A stretch of 38,420 nt of DNA from an uncultured Verrucomicrobiota bacterium (GTDB lineage Bacteria; Verrucomicrobiota; Verrucomicrobiia; Limisphaerales; JADLHS01): NCBI GenBank assembly GCA_937894935.1, contig CALAYC010000203.1:1-38420 (forward strand). Direction: 5' to 3'. The notes beneath the pieces were generated by a model. The model saw nothing but the letters and a program-made list of their open reading frames with translations, was not told the origin of the DNA and ran no database searches. The translations under genes and the position numbers were made by a program. Shown here in pieces: positions 17,000-23,780 of the stretch (position 1 is the stretch's first letter; each line of letters opens with the position of its first letter).

Positions 17000-18033
17000 C
17001 TCCGGTGCGTTTCAAGGCGATCACTGGGCAATACGCGCGTTTGCGGGTGGCTGTCGTGGGGGACTTTACGCTGGATCGTTATCTTGAAATCGATCCGGCG
17101 CTTCGCGAGAACTCCATCGAAACCGGCCTGCCGGTTTACAACGTTTCAAACGTCCGCTCATTGCCAGGCTGCGCCGGTACAATTTTGAACAATCTCTGTG
17201 CTTTGGGCGTGGGCACGATTTATCCCGTCGGCTTTTGCGGTATGGACGGGGAAGGTTTCGAGTTGCTGCGCGCGCTCGATCGATGTCCTGGCGTGGTGCG
17301 AGATCATTTTCTTCAGACCGAAGCGCGACGGACATTTACCTATTGCAAACCATTGATGCGATATCCCGATGCCGCGCCGCAGGAATTGAATCGACTCGAT
17401 ACCAAGAACTGGTCGCCGACTCCGTCCGCTGTTGAAGATCTGTTGATCCGTTCCATCCGGTCTTTGGCTTTGCAAGTGGATGCCATCATTCTGATGGATC
17501 AGGTGGAAGTGCCGGAAACCGGTGTGATCACTACGCGAGTGCGTGAGACCATTCGTTCTGTTCGTCGCGAATATCCCAAACTGCTTATCAGCGCCGATAG
17601 TCGTCGCGGATTGCGCGGCTTTCCTCCGGTCATTTTCAAAATGAACGCGCACGAGTTGAGTGTCTTGACCGGTGCGCCCGCGCATCTGGATTTGGCGGAA
17701 ATCCAACAATCTGCTTTGACTTTGGCGCGCGCAAATCAGCAACGGGTTTTCATTACTCTCGCGGAACGGGGGATGATTGGCGTTACTCCTGATGGGGAGA
17801 TGAAACATGTTCCCGCGTGGCCCCTGCGAGGTGATATTGATGTCGTCGGCGCGGGCGATGCGGTGACCGCGAATCTGATGTGTGCGTTGGCGGCCGGCGC
17901 AGAGTTGAGTGAGACATTGGAGTTGGCGAGTGCGGCTGCGTCCATTGTGATTCATCAGGTAGGCACGACCGGGACGGCAACCGTATCTCAATTGCAGGAA
18001 TTGCTTTGTCATCCGGCTGCGGTGGCAGATTGA
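16996..18033 (+). CDS. PfkB-family sugar kinase, HldE/RfaE kinase-domain-like
   Basis: A 345-residue ribokinase-fold enzyme. It opens VAVVGDFTLDRYLEID (about residues 16-31), resembling heptose 7-phosphate kinase (HldE N-terminal domain), with the substrate-side LPGCAGTILNNLCALGV near 55. The PfkB signature near the C-terminus is DIDVVGAGDAVTANLMCAL, where the Asp of GAGD is the catalytic base. There is no nucleotidyltransferase domain fused to it, and none is encoded beside it. With a GmhA-like isomerase upstream it probably phosphorylates heptose 7-phosphate at C1. Its ATG overlaps the stop of the preceding gene; the following membrane glycosyltransferase starts 15 bases later. Confidence 0.8.
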   Translation: MTPVRFKAITGQYARLRVAVVGDFTLDRYLEIDPALRENSIETGLPVYNVSNVRSLPGCAGTILNNLCALGVGTIYPVGFCGMDGEGFELLRALDRCPGVVRDHFLQTEARRTFTYCKPLMRYPDAAPQELNRLDTKNWSPTPSAVEDLLIRSIRSLALQVDAIILMDQVEVPETGVITTRVRETIRSVRREYPKLLISADSRRGLRGFPPVIFKMNAHELSVLTGAPAHLDLAEIQQSALTLARANQQRVFITLAERGMIGVTPDGEMKHVPAWPLRGDIDVVGAGDAVTANLMCALAAGAELSETLELASAAASIVIHQVGTTGTATVSQLQELLCHPAAVAD

Positions 18034-18047
18034 TTCTCAGCGCGACG

Positions 18048-19646
18048 ATGAATAGGCTGGCGGTGATGATCCCATCGCGTGCCCACTGGCCCATATTTTG
18101 TGCGTGGCTGGTCTTGTCTTTGTGCTTTATCGCCTTGGCGTCGCGAAGTGTTTCGCAAACGGGCCTGGACTATGATGAGGCGGTTTATGGTCATCTCGCG
18201 AAAGATTTCCTGAGAGGGCAGTCCTGTCCGCAACACATGCCGGGCAGTGAAAGCGTCGAGATTGCGGGGCGACCATTTCCACTCTTCGTGCAAGGCTATC
18301 TCGGCGCGCTCAAATGCTGGATGCTGATTCCGAGTTTCGCGCTGTGCGGTGAATCCATTGCGGTCATGCGATGGACAATGATTGGCGCGGGTTTGATCGG
18401 GTTGCTTTGTTTGATGCTCTGGGTGCGTCGTGTGAGTTGTTTTGTAACCGCGGTGCTGAGCGGAGTTCTGGTTGCGTTTGATCCGGCTTTCTTCTTTCCC
18501 ACAGTTTGTGAATGGGGCGCGTTTGTGCCGTCGTTTATTTGCCGCTGCGCAGGTTTGCTGTTTTTAACGCTGTGGTGGCAGAAGCGACAGGTGGTTTGGA
18601 TGATTCTGGCAGGCGTGGCGTTGGGATTGGGATTTTTTAACAAGATTGATTTCGTTGTTGTTCTCGCGGCGATTGGAATTGCAGCGATTGTTTCATGGCC
18701 GCGCGAGTTGCTTGAACGCGGACGGCAAAGTTGGAAGCAATGCAGTCTGGGAGTTCTTGCCTTCGTGCTCAGCAGCGCGCCGATGATTTGGAATTCGTTG
18801 CGTTGGTTGAAATCCATCATCGCCATGCAAGACGGGGAGCGGAGCGGCGAGGCGGAGACAAAATTCAACATCGTAAAGGCGGCGCTGGACGGCAGTTATT
18901 TTTATCGGCTGATGGAGACCGACGGATTGTTTCATCGGATGTTTGAAGTTCCACCAACGCTGAAGAATTTCTTTTTGATTACGTTTGGGATTGCGTTGCT
19001 GGTGTTGGTTGTTTTCGCGATTCGAAAACGGCAAGAACGTTGGTCGCGATTTTTACTGGTCGGTTTTTTGATCAGCGTGATTGGCTTTTTTTTAATGCCT
19101 GAGGCATTGCGGATTCATCACTTCCTTCTGATTTATCCATTCCCTCAATTGATTGTTGCCGGCGCTGCGGTCGGGTTGTGGCGACAGACAAAATCAATCG
19201 GGAAAGCGGTAGCGGTGATAATGGTCGGAGGTGTGATGCTGACACACATCAGTAACGTGTGGCGGACGCAGGAGTTCATCGCGACGACCGGCGGGCGCGG
19301 GCAATGGAGCAGGGCGCTGGTGGAGTTTGCGGAATCCATGCGCAATCGGGATGATGTGATGCTGGTGAGCTTGGATTGGGGCTTTCACGAGCAGCTAAGT
19401 TTTTTGACAGATAAGCCAAAACGTTTCGAGCCCACGTGGAATTTGCAGGCGGGGCAACCGGTCAACCTCCTGCCTGATCCGAGATGCTACTATCTGATTC
19501 ACCCGCCGGAATTCAGTTTGTTTCCGTACGGCGCGCATTACTTGCAACAAGCGCAGCAAAGCGGTTTGCCGTTGGAAATTGTTTCCTTCACCAATCGCGA
19601 AGCAGCGGTGGTTTTCCAATACTTCCGGTTCAAAGGGGCGCAGTAA
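18048..19646 (+). CDS. Polytopic membrane glycosyltransferase (PMT/ArnT-like)
   Basis: A 532-residue inner-membrane protein with about ten hydrophobic segments. The first spans WPIFCAWLVLSLCFIALAS, and an acidic outer loop DYDEAVYGHLAKDFL follows directly. That loop is typical of GT-C enzymes using polyprenyl-phosphate sugars, where the first-loop acidic residues are catalytic. Further TM segments are rich in Val/Leu/Ile between residues 90 and 390, and a soluble C-terminal part (about 410-532) carries WGFHEQLSFLTDK. The start at 18048 is the first ATG after the kinase stop; a nearby ATG at 18066 is possible. Its context suggests transfer of a sugar made by the cassette to a surface glycan or lipid, which is inference. 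Confidence 0.72.
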   Translation: MNRLAVMIPSRAHWPIFCAWLVLSLCFIALASRSVSQTGLDYDEAVYGHLAKDFLRGQSCPQHMPGSESVEIAGRPFPLFVQGYLGALKCWMLIPSFALCGESIAVMRWTMIGAGLIGLLCLMLWVRRVSCFVTAVLSGVLVAFDPAFFFPTVCEWGAFVPSFICRCAGLLFLTLWWQKRQVVWMILAGVALGLGFFNKIDFVVVLAAIGIAAIVSWPRELLERGRQSWKQCSLGVLAFVLSSAPMIWNSLRWLKSIIAMQDGERSGEAETKFNIVKAALDGSYFYRLMETDGLFHRMFEVPPTLKNFFLITFGIALLVLVVFAIRKRQERWSRFLLVGFLISVIGFFLMPEALRIHHFLLIYPFPQLIVAGAAVGLWRQTKSIGKAVAVIMVGGVMLTHISNVWRTQEFIATTGGRGQWSRALVEFAESMRNRDDVMLVSLDWGFHEQLSFLTDKPKRFEPTWNLQAGQPVNLLPDPRCYYLIHPPEFSLFPYGAHYLQQAQQSGLPLEIVSFTNREAAVVFQYFRFKGAQ

Positions 19647-19652
19647 TCGCCT

Positions 19653-20945
19653 TCAATACTCTTCCAGTTTTCGGTCCGGGCGAGTCAGCATCCAGGCGAC
19701 GATGGCGAGAAAATTCAAACCCGCGCCCACATAGAAGAACGCTGTGTGCGAGCCGGTCCATTTGACGAGATATGGAAACGCCAACGCAGTGACGAATGAA
19801 CCGAGATTTCCCGCCATGTTCATCGTGCCCGATACCGTGCCAGAATGTTTGCGTCCGATGTCAATGCACACCGACCAGGATGGCGACAACGTCATGTCCG
19901 CGCCAAAAACGGCAATCGACAAACAGATGATTGCGCCGAGGGCAGTTTCCATTTGCAGACTTACCAGCAATCCAGACATCGCGAGGAAGAAACCGAACAT
20001 TGCCGGCCAGCGACGCGATGCAGTCCATTTGCCGCGTCGGTAAATGACGTCAATCAGAGCGCCAGCAGCCCAGTTGCCCAACGCACCGGCCAAGGGCGGA
20101 AGAGCAGCGTAAAAGCCGGCCTCGACCATTCCCAGCGAGTAACGATTTTTCAAATAGGGAAAGAGCCAGGTCAGACAAAAGAAGAAGGTGAAATTGGACG
20201 CAAAGTATTGCCCCATCAGTAACCAGACATTTCGCGACGCGAACAAGCGATGCGCCGTGAGTGGTGGAGTTTCTGCCTCGCCGGTGACTGCTTGTTGGCG
20301 GGAGGTTAAAATCAGTTTCCGTTCATCTTCCGAAAGGTTCGGATGAGTTTGCGGGTCATCGCGAAACCAGAAGAACCAGAAAACGGCCCACAGTACTCCG
20401 ATGCCGCCCATGATGACAAAGGTCCAGCGCCAGCCCAGATGCCCCACCATCCACGCAACGAGAGGCAGAGTGAAAGCAGCGCCAAAACGTGCTCCGGAAA
20501 ACATCGCGCCCTGGACGAGGCCGCGTTCGGACATCGGAATCCACGAATAAACGGCGCGCGCGCAACCCGGATAAGCTCCCGCTTCGCCCAGTCCAAACAG
20601 GAAGCGATAGATCAACATGGAGATGTAACCGGTCGCCGCTGCGGTCAGCGCGGTAAAGATGGACCAGAAGGAGACAACCGACGTCAGGATGATGCGCGGG
20701 CCATAGCGATCCGCCAAAATTCCGCTGGGCACCTGGAAAATGGCGTAACCCAGCGCGAAGATCGACAGCACCCAGCCCATTTGCGTATCGGTGAATTTGA
20801 AATCCGCGGCGATGCTTTCTTTAGCCGAGGAAATGCAAACCCGATCCACGTAAAGCAACATGGACAGCAGGAACATTCCGAACACGAGCCAATATCGTGT
20901 CGGAATGCGTCGCGTTGACGGAGTGGGAGACGGAGAAACGCTCAC
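19653..20945 (-). CDS. MFS transporter, anion:cation symporter (ACS) type
   Basis: A 430-residue inner-membrane transporter with 12 predicted TM segments. It opens RYWLVFGMFLLSMLLYVDRVCISSA, as in hexuronate and galactonate/glucarate permeases of the ACS group. The loop 2-3 motif is GILADRYGPRIILT, and FGLGEAGAYPGCARAVYSWIP is the conserved TM4 block. A central loop follows TM6 (DDPQTHPNLSEDERKLI). The family moves organic acids with protons or sodium. The start is a GTG at 20945, 12 bases after the racemase-like gene stop. The gene ends six bases from the convergent glycosyltransferase. It probably imports the substrate handled by the BKACE and racemase-like proteins upstream. Confidence 0.85.
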   Translation of the reverse strand: MSVSPSPTPSTRRIPTRYWLVFGMFLLSMLLYVDRVCISSAKESIAADFKFTDTQMGWVLSIFALGYAIFQVPSGILADRYGPRIILTSVVSFWSIFTALTAAATGYISMLIYRFLFGLGEAGAYPGCARAVYSWIPMSERGLVQGAMFSGARFGAAFTLPLVAWMVGHLGWRWTFVIMGGIGVLWAVFWFFWFRDDPQTHPNLSEDERKLILTSRQQAVTGEAETPPLTAHRLFASRNVWLLMGQYFASNFTFFFCLTWLFPYLKNRYSLGMVEAGFYAALPPLAGALGNWAAGALIDVIYRRGKWTASRRWPAMFGFFLAMSGLLVSLQMETALGAIICLSIAVFGADMTLSPSWSVCIDIGRKHSGTVSGTMNMAGNLGSFVTALAFPYLVKWTGSHTAFFYVGAGLNFLAIVAWMLTRPDRKLEEY

Positions 20946-20957
20946 GGATAAGACGGA

Positions 20958-21632
20958 TTATCTTTTCCGTTTGGACGCCGCGTCAAGCAGCCGTCGCGCT
21001 TCAGCGAGACCGGAATGCCCCACTTGTAACACGGGAACGCCGGGACGATGCTTGATTTGAGCGAGGCTGATTTGACCGAGAACGAGGACGTCCACCTTCG
21101 GCGCGAGTTTATCCATTTCGCGATGGACGAGTTCATTGTGTTTTTCGATCTGACCTTTTTGCAGATAGGCGAATGCTTTTTCATTCACGGCGATCTGAAT
21201 GCTGATATCAACGCCTGCTTCTTCTGCGGCCAATTCCAGTTGTCGCTTTGTTGCGGCCGGACTGGTAGGGACCGTGGCAATAATTCCGAGCCGTCTGCCT
21301 TTGCTGACGGCTTCATGCGCCATCGGTTCATCAATGTTGAATACCGGAATGGAGGTGTACTTGCGCGCGATGCGGGTCGCTTCGCCGACAGTTGTGCAAC
21401 TGCACATCGCAACCTGCGCTCCCATGGCTTCGGCTGCCAGCGCGTAGAATTGAATGCGCTTGATCACGGCTTTCGTGGCGCGACCATTGGTGAGGCTTTC
21501 ACAAAGGAGCGAGTCATCCATGATGTTGAAGACTTGAACATCCGGATTCTTTTTCAACCAGGGATCGACAAAGGGAGCGTTGACGGATTTCTGATACCAA
21601 CTGACGGTGTGAATTAAAGCGAGGGTTTTCAT
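20958..21632 (-). CDS. Asp/Glu/hydantoin-racemase superfamily protein
   Basis: A 224-residue cytoplasmic protein. The start at 21632 gives MKTLALIHTVSWYQ; a TTG seven codons upstream would overlap the BKACE stop. The first half contains the catalytic-Cys strand VAMCSCTTVGEA (Cys77/Cys79). The second half, where racemases have a second Cys, reads VLVLGQISLAQI with Gln187, so a classic two-base racemase seems unlikely. It may be a one-cysteine isomerase or a decarboxylase-like enzyme, as known for some members of this fold. It lies between BKACE (17 bases) and the MFS transporter (12 bases) in one operon, so it probably acts on the same organic acid. Confidence 0.75.
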   Translation of the reverse strand: MKTLALIHTVSWYQKSVNAPFVDPWLKKNPDVQVFNIMDDSLLCESLTNGRATKAVIKRIQFYALAAEAMGAQVAMCSCTTVGEATRIARKYTSIPVFNIDEPMAHEAVSKGRRLGIIATVPTSPAATKRQLELAAEEAGVDISIQIAVNEKAFAYLQKGQIEKHNELVHREMDKLAPKVDVLVLGQISLAQIKHRPGVPVLQVGHSGLAEARRLLDAASKRKR

Positions 21633-21649
21633 TGCGGAAATTTTTAAGT

Positions 21650-22489
21650 TCAAACGGAAGGGGTGAGAGTGGGTTGTAATCCAATAATTTCTCGTGCGCG
21701 ATCGGCCCGAACAACTTTACGACCGGCACGTTCAGCTTCTCGCACGGCATCTTCGACTAACTCAACGTTGGTGCGAGCGCGCTGACCATTGCTGAGGAAC
21801 GGACTGTCTTCGTAGCCCACACGAAGATGACCGCCGAGTTCCATCACACGTCGCAAATCGGCTGCGCCGCGTTGATGATGCCGCACGCAAAACCAGATCG
21901 CATTCGGCGGCAGGTGATCAACGAACAAATCCAGGTAGCGGTCGGTGTAGGGCAAGGCGTACGGAACATCGAACACGAATTCAAAAACGTACGGCGGTTG
22001 CAATTCGCCATCATCAAGCAGCCGTTGATAATTGATCAGGTGAGACAGATCAAATATCGGCATCGTGGGAACGATGTTTCCTTCCCGTAACTTACGCGTG
22101 TAAAAAATGATGTCCTCGTATTTATTCTGGTACACTCCGTCAAACATATTGATGGAGCCCAGATTCAGTGAACCCATCTCTACTCCGGGAACAGTGAAAG
22201 TAACGCAACGTTGATCGAGGGTATGTTCCGGCGCTCCGCCAGTAGAGCCTTCGATGATCATTGGACAGGCTTCGCGTACTTGGCGGACATGAGTAGCGAA
22301 AGGTTCACGCTCGATACTTTGCAAAAGATTCTCGTCGCGAGCGTGAATATGTCCAATTGCCGCACCGGCGGCTTCACATCGAATCAACTCAGCAGGAACA
22401 TCAAGAGGGCCGGGAAATTTTTCCTCCTGTTTTTCGCCAGGCACCGGGGCGACACAGATGATGAGTTCGTTTTTCGAAATGGGCTTCAT
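21650..22489 (-). CDS. Beta-keto acid cleavage enzyme (BKACE, DUF849 family)
   Basis: A 279-residue zinc-dependent enzyme that cleaves a beta-keto acid with acetyl-CoA, giving a CoA ester and acetoacetate in characterised members. The family opening is IICVAPVPGEK. The Zn motif HIHARDE follows (His47, His49), then MIIEGSTGG, EMGSLNLGSINM, and near the C-terminus GGHLRVGYEDSPFL, where Glu227 is the probable third metal ligand. Length matches BKACE. The specific substrate cannot be read from the sequence. It is the first gene of a three-gene minus-strand operon with a racemase-fold protein and an organic-acid transporter. Confidence 0.85.
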   Translation of the reverse strand: MKPISKNELIICVAPVPGEKQEEKFPGPLDVPAELIRCEAAGAAIGHIHARDENLLQSIEREPFATHVRQVREACPMIIEGSTGGAPEHTLDQRCVTFTVPGVEMGSLNLGSINMFDGVYQNKYEDIIFYTRKLREGNIVPTMPIFDLSHLINYQRLLDDGELQPPYVFEFVFDVPYALPYTDRYLDLFVDHLPPNAIWFCVRHHQRGAADLRRVMELGGHLRVGYEDSPFLSNGQRARTNVELVEDAVREAERAGRKVVRADRAREIIGLQPTLTPSV

Positions 22490-22883
22490 TTGCCGGAGAA
22501 TCTATTGCTGGCGAGGCAGAACAAAATAGCAGGAATCCATCAATTAATCGGACGAAATTCTCTGAGTTACTAAATGCTCAGAATCAAATGTTAGTGTCCG
22601 ACTTGTGATTTAGCGCGGTTCTTTCGTGCTTTGCTTCGATGAAGCGAGCTTCAAAGAGAAAATTATCCAATTAAATAATGAATTCCTACAAGGCAGCCTT
22701 GTGGGCGGGTGTTAATTTTCTAACATGTCAGCCATCTCCAGCCATCGCGGTATCATTTACTTGCCGCACTGTTTTGTACGTTGGTTGGGATTTGGTCTAA
22801 AGCAGATAAGGACTGCAGGGAGGGTGAGTCATTGAGGCGGCTGACGATGAATCGTTGTTGAAACCCAATCCAAAACCCGAGAC
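22490..22883. other. Intergenic region between divergent BKACE operon and prepilin-like gene
   Basis: A 394-base AT-richer gap without a convincing gene. It should hold both promoters. Three symmetric elements are visible: TCTGAG-N10-CTCAGA at 22561-22582, alternating hairpin arms at 22629-22656, and a perfect 15-base palindrome at 22688-22702. A TTGTAC and TCTAAA pair spaced 16 bases near 22775-22802 could serve the plus-strand gene, but it is weak. Confidence 0.5.
22688..22702. promoter_or_regulatory. Perfect 15-base palindrome, possible operator
   Basis: ACAAGGC-A-GCCTTGT is perfectly symmetric around base 22695. It lies about 200 bases upstream of both divergent genes. It could be a repressor site or one copy of a dispersed repeat; nothing in the window decides this. 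Confidence 0.35.
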
Positions 22884-23726
22884 ATGAAATATGATTTAAA
22901 TCCGAAAGACGTATCGGTGTCTTTCTTCCCGCAATTCCCACGCTTCTCGCGTCGGGCGTTTACTTTGATCGAACTGCTGGTGGTTATTGCCATCATTGCC
23001 ATTCTGGCGGCGATGCTTCTGCCGGCACTTTCCCGGGCCAAGAGTAAGGCGATGGCAATTTCCTGCATGAACAACGGAAGGCAGTTGGGCTTGGCTTATA
23101 TCATGTATGCGACGGATAATAATGATCACGCTTTGAACTCTTTCGAGTGGTGTGGTGGAAGTGTTGCGGCTGCACCCGAGGCGGTTGATGAAGATATTAT
23201 CAAAAACAGTCCGACGTACCCGAATATCAACTCAACCAAAGCGTTTCGTTGTCCGACGGATAAAGCCGGTTTGCTTTACGCCGGGCAGGTTCGTCCCCGT
23301 AACCGTAGCTATTCTCACAATGCGGGAGTAGGGACGGCATCGCTCTATTCGGCGGCCAATATCAGCAACGGTACGTACCGTGAGGTAAAGAAAATGTCTT
23401 CGATCACTGCGCCAGGACCGGGAGCGGTGTTCCTCTTTATTGATGAGCATGAAAACAGCATTAACGACTCGCACTTTTATGCTTTTAAGGATATGTCGCG
23501 CTTTGCCGGGGAAAAATGGCTTGATGCGCCTTCCGGACGACATGGAAACGCTACTGGTTTCACGTTTGCGGATGGGCATTCGGAAATTGTTAAGTGGTCG
23601 TCCGACGTCCAACGAGTGCAAATCAGCGGCGGCATCGTCAGCCCCAATACGCATTCCTCGTTTCTTCCAAATCCTTCCGCGCGTGATCACGCGTGGTTTA
23701 CCAATCATACCGGCGTTTTCAAATAA
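22884..23726 (+). CDS. Prepilin-type N-terminal methylation domain protein (2)
   Basis: A 280-residue pseudopilin-like protein. A 24-residue leader with a basic end (FPRFSRRA) precedes FTLIELLVVIAIIAILAAMLLPALSRAK, the class III signal with Glu at +5 and Ala before the cleavage point. The globular domain includes CMNNGRQLGLAYIMYATDNND, and near the C-terminus GRHGNATGFTFADGHSEIVKW, a clear H-x-DG-like motif. This is the form common in Verrucomicrobia and Planctomycetes. It is about 50 residues longer than the first copy in the window and differs outside the N-terminus. It is followed 54 bases later by a secreted LamG protein on the same strand. Confidence 0.88.
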   Translation: MKYDLNPKDVSVSFFPQFPRFSRRAFTLIELLVVIAIIAILAAMLLPALSRAKSKAMAISCMNNGRQLGLAYIMYATDNNDHALNSFEWCGGSVAAAPEAVDEDIIKNSPTYPNINSTKAFRCPTDKAGLLYAGQVRPRNRSYSHNAGVGTASLYSAANISNGTYREVKKMSSITAPGPGAVFLFIDEHENSINDSHFYAFKDMSRFAGEKWLDAPSGRHGNATGFTFADGHSEIVKWSSDVQRVQISGGIVSPNTHSSFLPNPSARDHAWFTNHTGVFK

Positions 23727-23780
23727 AGCATTGCCAATCGCATAATTAAACAACCCCAGAAAATACAACCTCAGAATCCT

